A stretch of 64,000 nucleotides of DNA from Culex pipiens pallens (GCF_016801865.2 NC_068938.1:96186221-96250220); one strand, 5' to 3'. Counted from the first letter of the stretch, positions 22,741-34,423 are shown. The notes: a model not told the origin generated them from the letters alone. Made by a program: numbers and translations.

Positions 22741-25605
22741 CACTAAATCCCCTAAATACGCTCCCCCCGATTGCGCCTCCCCCGTTTTGCGCCCCCCGAA
22801 TTGCGCTCAAACCCCGAAATAACGCTCCCCCCAAATAACGCTCTATTGGGCGCAAATCGGGGGAGCGTTATTGCGGGGTTTTGGCGTAAAATGGGGTTTT
22901 CTTTTTAAATGTACTTTATTTACATATAAATGAAACATTTGTATAAGGGGTCATCCACAAAACACGGATAAGGGGCCATCCACAAATCTGGGTATCCAAG
23001 AACTCCCGGAAGTCATGCCCTAGATATCTACTTGATCAACGGGGGTCTATACGGGTGAATTAACCATCGGTATAGCTTCCGGTAGCTTCAGTGAACCACG
23101 ATTAATATTCTGGGTTATGTTGGATTGTTATGGGTCTTCCAGGAACTCCCGGAAGTTATGACCTGATGATCTACCTGATCAACGGGGGTCTATATGGGTG
23201 TATTAACCATCGGTATAGCTTCAGGTAGCTTCAGTGAACCAAGATGGATACCCTTCACCATGTTGGATTGTTATGGGTCCTCCAGGAACTCCCGGAAGTT
23301 ATGACCTGATGATCTACCTGATCGACGGGGGTCTATATGGGTATATTAACCATCAGTATAGCTGCAGGTAGCTTCAGTGAACCACGATGTATACCCTTCG
23401 CCATGTTGGATTGTTATGGATCCTCCAGGAGCTCCCGGAAGTTATGACCTGATGATCTACCTGATCAACGGGTGTCTATGTGGGTGTATTAGTCATCGGT
23501 ATAACTTCATGTAGCTTCAGTGGACCACGATTGATACTCTGCGCCATGTTGGATTGTTATGGGTCCTCCAGGAACTCCCGGGAGTTATGACCTGATGATC
23601 TACCTGATCAACGGGGGTCTATATGGGTGTATTAACCATCGGTATAGCTTCAGGTAGCTTCAGTGAACCACGATGGATACCCTTCACCATGTTGGATTGT
23701 TATGGGTCCTCCAGGAACTCCCGGGAGTTATGATCTGATGATCTACCTGATCAACGGAGGTCTATATGGGTGTATTAACGATTGGTATAGCTTCAGGTAG
23801 CTTCAGTGAACCACGATGGATACCCTTCGCCATGTTGGATTGTTATGGGTCCTCCAGGAACTCCCGAGAGTTATGACCTGGTGATCTACCTGATCAACGG
23901 GGGTCTATATGGGTGTATAAACCATCGGTATAGCTTCAGGTAGCTTCAGTGAACCACGACGGATACTCTGGGGTACGTTGGCTTGTAATGGGTCCTCCAG
24001 GAACTCCCAGGAGTTATGACCTGATGATCTACCCAATCCGGGAGTTGCTGGGTTCAATGGGTAACAATCCAACATGGCGCAGAGTATCAATCGTGGTCCA
24101 CTGAAGCTACATGAAGTTATACCGATGACTAATACAGCCATATAGACCCCCGTTGATTAGGTAGATCATCAGGTCATAACTCCCGGGAGTTCCTGGAGGA
24201 CCCATAACAATCCAACATGGCGAAGAGTATATATCGTGGTTCACTGAAGCTACCTGCAGCTATACTGATGGTTAATATACCCATATAGACCCCCGTCGAT
24301 CAGGTAGATCATCAGGTCATAACTTCCGGGAGTTCCTGGAGGACCCATAACAATCCAACATGGTGAAGGGTATCCATCTTGGTTCACTGAAGCTACCTGA
24401 AGCTATACCGATGGTTAATACACCCATATAGACCCCCGTTGATCAGGTAGACCATCAGGTCATAACTTCCGGGAGTTCCTGGAGGACCCATAACAATCCA
24501 ACATGGCGAAGGGTATCCATCGTGGTTCACTGAAGCTACCTGAAGCTATACCTATGGTTAATTCACCCATATAAATCGTCGTTGATCTGGTAGATCATCA
24601 GGTCATAACTTCCGGGAGCTCCTGAAGGATCCATTACAATCCAACATGGCGAAGGGTATACATCGTGGTTCACTGAAGCTACCTGCAGCTATACTGATGG
24701 TTAATATACCCATATAGACCCCCTTTGATTAGGTAGATCATCAGGTCATAACTCCCGGGAGTTCCTGGAGGACCCATTACAAGCCAACGTACTCCAGAGT
24801 AACCGTCGTGGTTCACTGAAGCTACCTGAAGCTATACCGATGGTTAATACACCCATATAGACCCCCGTTGATCAGGTAGATCATCAGGTCATAACTCCCG
24901 GGAGTCCCTAGAGGACCCATAACAATCCAACATGGCGAAGGGTATCCATCGTGGTTCACTGAAGCTACCTGCAGCTATACTGATGGTCAATATACCCATA
25001 TAGACCCCCGTTGATTAGGTAGATCATCAGGTCACAACTCCCGGGAGTTCCTGGAGGACCCATTACAAGCCAACGTACCCCAGAGTATCCGTCGTGGTTC
25101 ACTGAAGCTACCTGAAGCTATACCGATGGTTAATACACCAATATAGACCCCCGTTGATCAGGTAGATCATCAGGTCATAACTCCCGGGAGTTCCTGGAGG
25201 ACCCATAACAATCCAACATGGCGAAGGGTATCCATCGTGGTTCACTGAAGCTACCTGAAGCTATACCGATGGTTAATATACCCATATAGTCCCCCGTTGA
25301 TCAGGTAGATATTCAGGCCATGGCCTCCGGGAGTTCATAGATGTCCAGATTTGAGGATGGCCCCTTATGCGTGTTCTGTGGATGACCCCTTATACAAATG
25401 TTCCATTTTTATGTAAATAAAGTACATTAAAAAAGAAAACCCCGTTTTACGCCAAAACCCCGAAATAACGCTCCCCCGATTTGCGCTCAAACCCCGAAAT
25501 AACGCTCCCCCCGTTTGCGCTCAAACCCCGAAATAACGCTCCCCCGAATTGCGCTCTCCCCCGGTGTGCGCCCCCCCAAAAAGAGCGCATATGGGGGATT
25601 TAGTG
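22741..25605. mobile_element. 2.9-kb foldback element nested in the hAT-like element
   Basis: Perfect inverted ends cactaaatccccc/t and ggggatttagtg are bounded by TA at 22739-22740 and 25606-25607. Inside each end is a ~150-bp block rich in the word aaccccgaaataacgctccc and in 'ttgcgct'. Then come opposing arrays of ~143-bp repeats meeting near 24060. No transposase frame was seen. Confidence 0.8.
22999..25335. repeat. Two opposed arrays of ~143-bp repeats
   Basis: About eight units run forward (landmark ggaactcccggaagttatga at ~143-bp steps from 23000 to 23999). About nine units run inverted (landmark cataactcccgggagttcct from 24177 to 25321). Units differ by point changes such as Ccgg/gGag. 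Frames within the arrays are not genes. Confidence 0.9.
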
Positions 25606-26034
25606 TATTTGAATTTTAAACAATAACACAGACATACACAGACTTTTTCACAGACATTTTTGGATAACCATGTGGCATCCCTGGTCCCAGTACCGAAAAG
25701 GACCTAATAAAAATAATTTTATGAAAAAAAAAGACAGGGCAGCTACCACCACGCGGCACCACCGTTTTGATTGAGAAAATGATACAGGTTTTTCAGACGA
25801 GTTTCAATCCCGTGGTTTGAGGTAAGCAAACAAAAAAAATAAAAGCTCTTTTAATTGGAATTGCATCCATGACCACGCTTCTGCAGTTGACACTCACACG
25901 CAATCTCATTATTGTTAACCAAGAGTAATAAAATGCTTGGGTCACATTCTGAAAATGGATCACTGTGCAATTTTTTATTGAATTTGTTTCGCATTTTAAT
26001 ATTGAGTTAAAATTTAACATGGATACATTATTTT

Positions 26035-26147
26035 GGAACCATCCAAAACCACGCGGGCATTTTTTGGGAACCCCCCCTCGCGGACAACTTTTTTGTATGG
26101 ACCCCCCCCCCCCCCCCTAATGTGTCCACGTTGTTTATGGATGGTCC
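26035..26147. mobile_element. 113-bp MITE with long poly(C)
   Basis: The left end ggaaccatccaaaaccacg and the right end, inverted, ggaccatccataaacaacg form imperfect terminal repeats. 'tttt' on both sides (26031-26034, 26148-26151) may be the target duplication. A run of about 16 C residues lies near 26102-26117. Single ends of the same family occur near 16578 and 19786. Confidence 0.72.
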
Positions 26148-26151
26148 TTTT

Positions 26152-26491
26152 CCACTGATGCAAAGAACCCTGATTTACAAATTAGCGTAACATGTTTTTC
26201 CCTGAACCGAATTTTCCAAACGGCTGAAGTCCAAGTTGAGCTGCAAAATCATGAGAGCTCTTCTGGGAATCAATTCATCATTCCATCGGGAATAAACCTG
26301 CAATAAACTAACGACGAACAATTAACGCGAATATGCACTCATGCAGCCTCTGTCTAACTCTTTGTCCTCGTGTACCGATTCTGGTTATTCCGAGCCTGCA
26401 AGTGAGGTTCTGAGGCTGAGGTTTGTTGTTGACGGTGTTGGTTGATTTTCCGTGAGACTTTTGTAATGCAATAAAGAGTAGAGGGAAGTGC
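26152..26491. other. Short unassigned stretch
   Basis: Nothing recognisable was seen between the MITE and the SINE. Confidence 0.5.
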
Positions 26492-26504
26492 ATCCGTTAC
26501 ATCT

Positions 26505-26823
26505 AGTAAAGTAAATCTTTCCCAGTTCCTGATGGGAACACCCTTGAAGAGTATCGGGGCCGGCATTTACAAAGCGGATTCAGTGGCAATTTCATTCTCA
26601 ACTTAATGTTAACATGTTGAGGTTAATGTTAACATTCCATAGGTCGCCTTCCTAAGGTGTCGTGATAAGGTCCAGTTTGTGACGATACACTACCTTCCCT
26701 TTACTAAGCAATCGATTCCAGAAGGGAAAAGATAACCAGTTGTGTTGGTCCGAGCCGGGATTCGAACCCCGATCTACCGCTTACTAGGCGGGAGCGTTAC
26801 CACTAGGCTACGTGGCTCGGTCT
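26505..26823 (-). mobile_element. tRNA-derived SINE with 13-bp target duplication
   Basis: On the minus strand the head (26820 down to 26750) folds as a 71-nt tRNA: acceptor CCGAGCC/GGCTCGG, A box TAGCCTAGTGGT, anticodon loop CTAGTAA, B box GGTTCGAATCC. Instead of a pol III terminator, ~245 bp of unrelated body follows. The whole unit is flanked by an exact 13-bp duplication, atccgttacatct, at 26492-26504 and 26824-26836. That makes it an inserted SINE and not a tRNA gene, even though a tRNA finder would probably report the head as tRNA-Thr(AGU)-like. Confidence 0.85.
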
Positions 26824-26924
26824 ATCCGTTACATCTGCATTTACTAAAAATGTTAGTACCTCATTGATTTGCTGTACAATTTTTTTTTTGAATTTGGTTG
26901 CTGGAGTCCTTAGTTATAGTAACA

Positions 26925-27030
26925 AATGTTTACGGTAGTCGGGCATGTACGTGTGTCAAACGCGTTCTGACCTGAATTCCATTGGCCAGTTGTCACATTT
27001 ACAGCAATTTTCAGGGTGTGTCAAGTTATC
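26925..27030. mobile_element. Fragment of the TIR family at 49170
   Basis: The words cggtagtcgggcatgtacgt, gtcaaacgcgttctgacc and gcaattttcagggtgtgtca are the reverse complement of the left end of the element at 49170-50545. Only one end is present here. Confidence 0.65.
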
Positions 27031-28421
27031 ACGACAACGGCGAGTTGAAGATTCTTAACAGCTAATTTACAAGAAAAACATTGATGTTACAAAGATAAAA
27101 ACTGGATGACTACCGGTATTTTATCTGGGGGTATGTTGCCCCACAACGCATTGAATGAACCTCCCACATCTGACAAACAAAACAAATGGAAATGATAAAG
27201 AAAGTCTACACATTTCCCAAGAGAAGCAACTCATTTATGATTTCTCAGCAGAGAGGAGAGGATTTTCCACTCTTATGAACTTTGTTTTACACCGCACAGC
27301 CCGGGTAGTTCATTTGTATTCCCAAAAATGAATTCATTCGGAAATATTCGAGCAGTTTCACCAGTGAATTTCACAACCAACTTGATTCGGTGTTTTGGTT
27401 CATTTGAACGAATCGGATTGTTACGGTGTATCGTCCTTATTCATGCAGAGAATTACTCCAAACACATTCCACCTTGCTTTGCAGTGGTTAGTTGCTCACG
27501 AACAGCTGATCACGAAGGATGTGAGTGAAGCTCGTTAGCACGTGTTGGGGGTGGTACCCTCCCACGTCGAAAGGATTGGACTGACGGAAATTTCCCCGGT
27601 AGCTTGCTGCAGTGTCTGGATTTGGTAAAGGGTTAACCAAGGATTAAGCAGAATCCCCTGTCACTCAGTCTCTCCCTCTTGGATTAGCCGTGGTTATAGC
27701 TCGTTTACTCTGGATTAAGAGCTCATGCAATTGTGATTACATTTGTTGAAAATGCTGATGGATCTGTTTGTGCAAACAACGGTTTACGGTTTTATATGCT
27801 GTGTCTGAATTACTTTCAGAAAGCTTGTCAATAAAACACGATCGGTGACGAGAACAGCTGCCATCTACGAAATTGATTTTCCCAACAAAATCAATCATGT
27901 GAGAATAATGTATAATTTTTTCATCAATTCATTCGTGAAGCTCAAAATGGTCGGAATCAATTGATAAATCTTCCATTATGTAATGATTTGACATTTTTTT
28001 AAATTACCTTAAACCAGGATGACATTGGTAGAATATTAGGAAGAATCAACTCAAGATTAAATTTTTTAAATAGTACTGGGGTAGGCCACACGCTTGAAGT
28101 TACATTTCAAAAGTTGTGGGAAATATAAAAATTAAATGAAAAAAGTTTGTTGAAAAATTGATTCAAACGATATAAAATGAAATTCCTTTCCGAAAGTTGC
28201 AAAGCAAAACGAAAAAGCAACGTGAAACATCGTAGGAAATCTGCCCTCGATCAAGCGCAAACATTTTCAGAAATCATAACTTTCCTGCCAAAGGGAAAGA
28301 AAGAAAAAAAAAAGCAAATAAATCCATCCGACATTCCATCGACAATTCAGAAGTATAAGAGCATTTCAAAGTAAAGGAAGCAAAACGTTTGCAGCACCAG
28401 AAATAACAAATGGTACCCATA
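27031..28421. other. Gene-free DNA
   Basis: No recognisable gene or repeat. The short frames at 27328-27528 and 28177-28374 have no domain or splice context. Confidence 0.5.
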
Positions 28422-28423
28422 TA

Positions 28424-29493
28424 GGGTATTTGTCCCTATTTTGGGCCTACTAAGCAGAGCGCACTTTTAATTTGATGTATTCTCAAAGGCTGCTATTGGC
28501 AGCCTAGTTTGTTTTACATGAATAAGTTGGTTTTTTAATGCTTAATCTCGTACATTATCAACATTTTGATAAAAATGCCTTATATCGCTGTAAAAGCACG
28601 AAAAACTAAAACACTTTTTGCCCCTATTTTGGGGATATTGCTTTTAGCATACGACCTTCTTTGTGCATATTTTCGGCCTACCTTCTGATTGGTTGAAATC
28701 TCGAAGCACGTGGCGAACTTTTTTGACGTACGGTTCAGCCTCAGCTCGTACAGTTCAGCCCCAAAAAGTACGGTCACCAAACAGGCTAAATCGTTGTGCG
28801 GTTTCAAGCCACAAATAATCGTTAGAATGATTGATTTAACCAGTAACAGTTAAATTACGAGCATTAATTGAATGAGCATAATTTATTTCATTAATTTATG
28901 AGCTTTAAACATAATTAAATATTTGTTGCGCAGCCAATTATTTAACCCGTACTACGCGAGTAAGGACTTCGAGATGTGAAAGGCGCGCACACACTGTCAC
29001 AGTTTGTAGAAGTGTCAAATGGACTGAAAATACAGGCATCGTCTACAAAATTAAGATAGTAACTTTGATTAAGAATATAATTGATTGGTGTCAGTTTAGT
29101 GATTGTTTTTTGAACCGGGATAATGCTAACCGCCAATAAAAACCTATTGCTGGTGGTTTGAGATTTGGGGGAAGGCTCTCATTCGTGTGCCGAGTGATGA
29201 AAGCCGTGACGCTGAGTGTCAACAAGCGGTAAGCAAAAGTGGTGAAAATTTTGGGCCTAATGGGCAACTAGTAATTTTCCACGAAAAATTTGACGAGTGA
29301 TATGTTTATTCCGTTTTTTCCTATTTAAAAGGAAATAGTGAATTATTTTTGCCCACCAAACTGAAGCTAATGACAGCAAGAATCATTCCCAAGTGGCAGT
29401 TGCCTGCAAATTGACGGTGGAATGCACAATTTCGTCAAATTATGTTTGGTAGGCTCAATATAGGTACTAGGCCCAAAATAGGGACAAATACCC
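28424..29493. mobile_element. 1.07-kb TIR element (TA-flanked)
   Basis: The ends gggtatttgtccctattttg + ggcct are perfect inverted copies of at least 25 bp. TA flanks both sides (28422-28423, 29494-29495). The internal word 'gcccctattttgggg' echoes the ends. No transposase frame was seen, so this is a non-autonomous element, probably Tc1/mariner-mobilised. Confidence 0.83.
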
Positions 29494-29643
29494 TAGCAGC
29501 GTCAGTTGGATATTTCATCGGTTATTTACTTCCGAGCAGTGCTGCGTTCAATTGAATTTCAACAATGTTGATAGTGCGCAATCAATGTCAGCTTTCTAGA
29601 AGTACCTTTTTACTCACGTTTTCACACTGCTGTGTATGCTTAA

Positions 29644-30442
29644 GGGGTTACATACATGTAAATCGACAAAACAGTCAGAGGTTGTTGTCAGCACACACTT
29701 AGTTTTATTTAAAGTTTAATTCAGATCCACATTACCTCCTTGCCCTGATATACAGTGTAAACTAACAGGATATCGTTTCAATAAAATTACAATTACAATT
29801 ACAATTACAATTTAAAATATGTTTTCAGAGCATTAAAATATGCATTTTCATCTATTATCAAAACAAATTTGAAGACATTTGGCTGTATCATTTCCGAGAT
29901 ATAGCTATTTGAAGTTAGCAGTTTCAAAAAACGGGTGCCACGATATCTCAACACTGCCTTGACCAAATCGGCTCAAAATTTTGGTGAAGACTCGTTAAAC
30001 CGGTCCTGTGTGCATGACGAAGGCCGATTTTCAAAAAGTTTATTTTTAAAAAAGATAAAAATATTTTTGTGTTTTTCATATAAAAAATTGACAATTTTTG
30101 ATTTTTGTATTAAAAAAAGCAAAATTTCAAAATCGGGCTTCGTCATGCACACGGGATATATCTTGAGAGTCTTCACCCTGAATTTGAGCCAATTTGGTCC
30201 ATCCTATCTCGAGATATCGTGGCACCCGTAAATCAACTCGGTGTTTCGAGAAAAACGCTCAAAAAGTTTGACAGTCTGCTTTGCGCACGGCAAAATTTTG
30301 AGCTTAAAATCGTCTCTAACTCAGTTTAATCATGAAATATCTTCAAGAAACTTTCAGGAGTGATTGAAAGTCATCTTTTTAGTGGATTCAATAAATTTTC
30401 TGTAATATGAAATTTTGTGATTTTCGACATGTATGTAACCCC
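29644..30442. mobile_element. 0.8-kb TIR element flanked by TTAA, with internal palindrome
   Basis: The ends ggggttacatacatgt and the inverted copy catgtatgtaacccc are bounded by TTAA at 29640-29643 and 30443-30446. TTAA is the duplication of piggyBac-type elements, though a shorter TA duplication is also compatible. The centre (about 29932-30235) is a second palindrome, with gggtgccacgatatctcaa mirrored by gagatatcgtggcaccc. No real coding frame. Confidence 0.75.
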
Positions 30443-30446
30443 TTAA

Positions 30447-31226
30447 ACTTACTTAAGAAAAGTATATTGCGTTTCCTCAAAACTAGTAAACAACGAGGAT
30501 TTCAATGGAGACGCCTCATAGTTTAAATAAGAAAGTCTTTTTGTACCGCTTCCGCCCATTTTTCCTAATCCATTCCGTTTTTCTCATTTTGTTTTCATTC
30601 AAGAGTTCATGCTGGCATCGTTCGAAGATTCAACGTGGCTGAGGAGAAGGAGTTGTACCACGTTACATAGTAGCATCAGCATCGACAACATCGCAGTTTT
30701 CACTACAATATTCAGCCAAGCTGCTGCTGCTGATGCTCCTGTTCCGTTAGCAGCTGGAAATACTGCCAATGATGCTGCTTCTTCTACCATATTCCGGGAT
30801 CGACGAGCACCCCTCTTGCACCAGCTGGTGTAGCAAGAAGTTCACTACAAAAGGGCAATATTTAGTTGCGGGGTCGGGGTCGAGTTATAGTTTAGCAGCT
30901 TTACTAATTCGAGGAATAATTTTAATATTATTAGCAGCAAAACGTTTAAAATAATTTGCTTGAGTGAGAGTCATGGGGATAAAAGTAAAAAAAGAGCTTT
31001 GAGATATTAACAGATATTCAAGCTAACATTGAGTTTATTGTAGTCTTGTTAGACATATCACAGCCTTTCTAATTATCTTATTTTTGTTCATTTTGGTTTA
31101 ATTTTGAATTAATAACATGCAAAAAAAAAAGTTTTTTGTTGTACACTGTTTATTTATAGTATCACACAAAAGCACAAATATTTTTTTTAAAATTATACTA
31201 TTCACAGCTTGTTCCATCATTTAAAC
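30447..31226. other. Unassigned stretch with one Ala-rich open frame
   Basis: A 74-codon plus-strand frame (30609-30833) and an opposing frame overlap a gctgctgctgctgatgct tract. Neither has a recognisable domain, splice context or promoter, so neither is called as a gene. Confidence 0.4.
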
Positions 31227-31235
31227 CACACTATA

Positions 31236-32358
31236 AGAGGGTGACGATTCCCGAGATTTTCAATTTCCCGGGAATCGAATGTTGAATTTGGCCATTTCCC
31301 GGGAATTCCCGGAACCCGGGAGTTATTTTTTTTTAACTATGCCAATAACATAAAAAGGAAAGTAATAAATTTATTTCCTTGAATTAAAATTCAATAACAT
31401 ACTTTTTCAATGAAACGATAATTGAGGTAGCCTCATTTTTTTGAGGAACAATTTCTCCCTTTAGATTTTTTTTGGAATCTTCAAAAACAAGATCGTTTCT
31501 TGAGCTTTTTGAGACTCAATTTTTTTTATTGTTTACGAATCTTCATTTCCACTGAGTGATTTTTTCAAAAGTTGCACAAACTTTTTGCATGAATTTGTAA
31601 TTAGATTTTTGTAAAGTAAAAAAATAGCTTATACACAGTTTGCAGTATCGGGATTATTGCAATATGATAAATAACGACTCAACACAACAATTTAAAGTTG
31701 TTTTTTTTCCTTCTTAAGGTCAACTGTACGTATTCATTGAAGAAATATCAGTTTTCAGATAAAAACCCGAATATTCACAATTGGCGGGCTTTAACTTTAC
31801 AAAGATTGTCAGAGGTTTTTTTTCCAAAATATAATTTAATATTGAGGTTGATGCGAAACGCAAAATGACTTATTGATATCGAAAAAGGAAATAAACCTTG
31901 TAAAGCGAAATCAACTTACTAAAACTAGATAAAAAGGATTGCTATTCTCAGGAGAGGATATGGAAGTTGAACTTATTTTGAAAAGTCTTTTCCCTCTTAG
32001 AAATAATAAATAAAAATACGATTTAACAAACTTTAGTTTTCATTTCTGAGGCGTGACTGCTAAGTATGCTTTTAGGTAATTTTTTGGGTCCTCTAAATTA
32101 TAGTTATTGGAATTTTTGACAAGTTAAAATTTACACTTTCTGGATAAGTAGATTTGAGAGGCATTGGTTTATTCGAACTTGAACATCAAATGTTCTGAAT
32201 AATTTCAAAATTTTCAAATGTTTTTTCTGATTAGTTTATATAATTTTGCTTCGAATTTTATAAGTATAAAATTTCCCGGGATTCTCGACCAAATTTCCCG
32301 GGAATCGAGAGGTAAAAAAATGGTCGATTTCCCGGGAATTCCCGCTCGTCACCCTCTA
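31236..32358. mobile_element. 1.1-kb hAT-like TIR element rich in cccgggaa motifs
   Basis: The ends agagggtgacga and tcgtcaccctct are inverted copies. A 9-bp repeat, cacactata, flanks the element at 31227-31235 and 32359-32367, close to the 8-bp hAT norm. Both subterminal regions carry clustered tttcccgggaattcccgg words (31270-31320, 32275-32345). The interior is AT-rich without a transposase frame. Confidence 0.75.
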
Positions 32359-32367
32359 CACACTATA

Positions 32368-33494
32368 AATGACCTCATGAAAGAAATCCAATTTATCGAA
32401 CTGTGCCGAGAAATGCAAAGTACCCCTATAATGATGCTCCTTCATACGTAATGACAGAGAAAATTGAATTTGATTTTAATCAGCTCGACCCATTATGGCC
32501 ACCCCCCATGATAAGTGAGTACCATTCACTCACTCACTTATCCACCCTCATATAGACAGACACTTGATCCTACTCTGACGCCTCAAAGATGAGGTCTGCT
32601 CGACTGTAAAATTCAAGTGAACTTTCAAGGACATCCATGCTCCTGTCTGACTTGAGAGCATATCCACACTTGATTGAGGCCGGAAATTGAATTTGCTTCC
32701 CGTTTTGAGAAACACTCGCTCTCAACACACGTGTTCGAGCATCATCAGCATATTGACACGTGGGCGTGTGTGTTAAGGTGTAGATTTCTGGTTAGTTTTT
32801 CACTTTTCAGCGCTAACAAAGAAAATAAGAATTTGAGTTTATTATCAAAATTTGACTCCCTGTTTGCTCATGGATTACATTGACAAAAAGAAAATGAACA
32901 GGAAGTTCTTTTATTTCTGGATTTAGTTGTAAAGCTATGAAAACTGTTTTAAAGGCAATACAGATTAGAAGACATCAAAGAAATCCTAGATGATTCCTAA
33001 GTAGCATTTTGTTCCAACAAGCAAAAGCTTATGCAACTACCCCTATCAGCTTCTGGTAGATAATTAATTCTGCCAATTATCTGAAGAAACGAGCTCCCAT
33101 CATTCCCATCACCATATCATCATCAACCCATCTCTTACGTTTAGTCGACTCTGTGGTCAGGGTATTAATTTCACTCTTCGTCACTTCTTCTTGGTAGCTT
33201 ATACTAATCAAGTAGAAAGCTAGAGCACATACCCATTCCGCACTAATGATGAGTGCTTTGCTCTGTTAAGCCTCAAACTAATCCTAAGGGACGTGATGTA
33301 GAGCAAAAAGTTCCACGCCCATGTTCTGGTTAAGGCAAAGGGTCAATGCAAATATGGCAGTAGAATGAGCTTTTTGCTCGTAAAACTTTCACTTGCATTC
33401 ATCCGGAGAAGACTTAAATGGATAATTGGATCTGTCTATGCGTTGCTGTTTCTGGAGTTTTTACAAAGTGCTGATGACGATAATAGTAAAAAGT
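32368..33494. other. Gene-free DNA
   Basis: Includes a run of cactcactcactta words near 32527-32545 and otherwise nothing assignable. Confidence 0.5.
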
Positions 33495-34423
33495 TCTCAT
33501 TCTCATCTCATTCTCATCTCATTCGCATCTCATTCTCATCTCATTCTCATCTCATTCTCATCTCATTCTCATCTCATTCTCATCTCATTCTCATCTCATT
33601 CTCATCTCATTCTCATCTCATTCTCATCTCATTCTCATCTCATTCTCATCTCATTCTCATCTCATTCTCATCTCATTCTCATCTCATTCTCATCTCATTC
33701 TCATCTCATTCTCATCTCATTCTCATCTCATTCTCATCTCATTCTCATCTCATTCTCATCTCATTCTCATCTCATTCTCATCTCATTCTCATCTCATTCT
33801 CATCTCATTCTCATCTCATTCTCATCTCATTCTCATCTCATTCTCATCTCATTCTCATCTCATTCTCATCTCATTCTCATCTCATTCTCATCTCATTCTC
33901 ATCTCATTCTCATCTCATTCTCATCTCATTCTCATCTCATTCTCATCTCATTCTCATCTCATTCTCATCTCATTCTCATCTCATTCTCATCTCATTCTCA
34001 TCTCATTCTCATCTCATTCTCATCTCATTCTCATCTCATTCTCATCTCATTCTCATCTTATCTCATCTCATTCTCATTCTCATCTCATTCTCATCTCATT
34101 CTCATCTCATTCTCATCTCATTCTCATCTCATTCTCTTCTCATTCTCATCTCATTCTCATCTCATTCTCATCTCATTCTCATCTCATTCTCATCTCATTC
34201 TCATCTCATTCTCATCTCATTCTCATCTCATTCTCATCTCATTCTCATCTCATTCTCATCTCATTCTCGTCTCATTCTCATCTCATTCTCATCTCATTCT
34301 CATCTCATTCTCATCTCATTCTCATCTCATTCTCATCTCATTCTCATCTCATTCTCATCTCATTCTCATCTCATTCTCATCTCATTCTCATCTCATTCTC
34401 ATCTCATTCTCATCTCATCTCTT
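33495..34423. repeat. 11-bp minisatellite, about 84 copies
   Basis: The unit tctcattctca is repeated for ~929 bp with very few variants: one attcgc near 33522, a break ctcatcttatctcatc near 34055-34070, tctctt near 34132 and ctcgtc near 34267. Because 11 is not a multiple of 3 and the unit has no stop in any plus-strand frame, long open frames arise automatically in more than one frame and are not genes. Confidence 0.97.

Larger units (their letters stand above)
22541..25683. mobile_element. hAT-like element inserted in the LINE
   Basis: The ends are caaagatgccag on the left and, inverted, cagggatgccac on the right. They are flanked by an exact 8-bp duplication, gtcccagt, at 22533-22540 and 25684-25691. 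An 8-bp duplication with CA...TG ends is the hAT superfamily pattern. Subterminal cacagac/gtctgtg words recur near both ends (22557-22625 and 25624-25660), as is common in hAT elements. No transposase frame is present. A second element (22741-25605) occupies most of its interior. Confidence 0.8.
22180..25733 (+). mobile_element. 5'-truncated LINE 3' end (copy 2), split by a nested insertion
   Basis: The LINE sequence proper is 22180-22540 plus 25692-25733. It is a C-rich 3' untranslated region with ccaggtcccagtaccgaaaa (rejoined across the insertion), gacctaataaaaataatttt and a short poly(A). An exact 12-bp target-site duplication, acagggcagcta, flanks it (22168-22179 and 25734-25745). It shares its 3' end with the stub at 14287. 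No coding region of the LINE remains, so its clade cannot be named with confidence. Confidence 0.82.

Noticed and set aside
22999..25335. Regularly spaced repeats that could suggest a CRISPR array
   Set aside because: Units are ~143 bp, contiguous, without unique spacers, arranged as opposed arrays inside a transposon in eukaryotic DNA.
26750..26820. tRNA-Thr-like gene on the minus strand
   Set aside because: A 13-bp duplication encloses it within a 319-bp unit, so it is the head of a SINE.
30609..30833. Ala-rich 74-codon frame
   Set aside because: Produced by a gctgct tract; no supporting signals, and an overlapping frame exists on the other strand.
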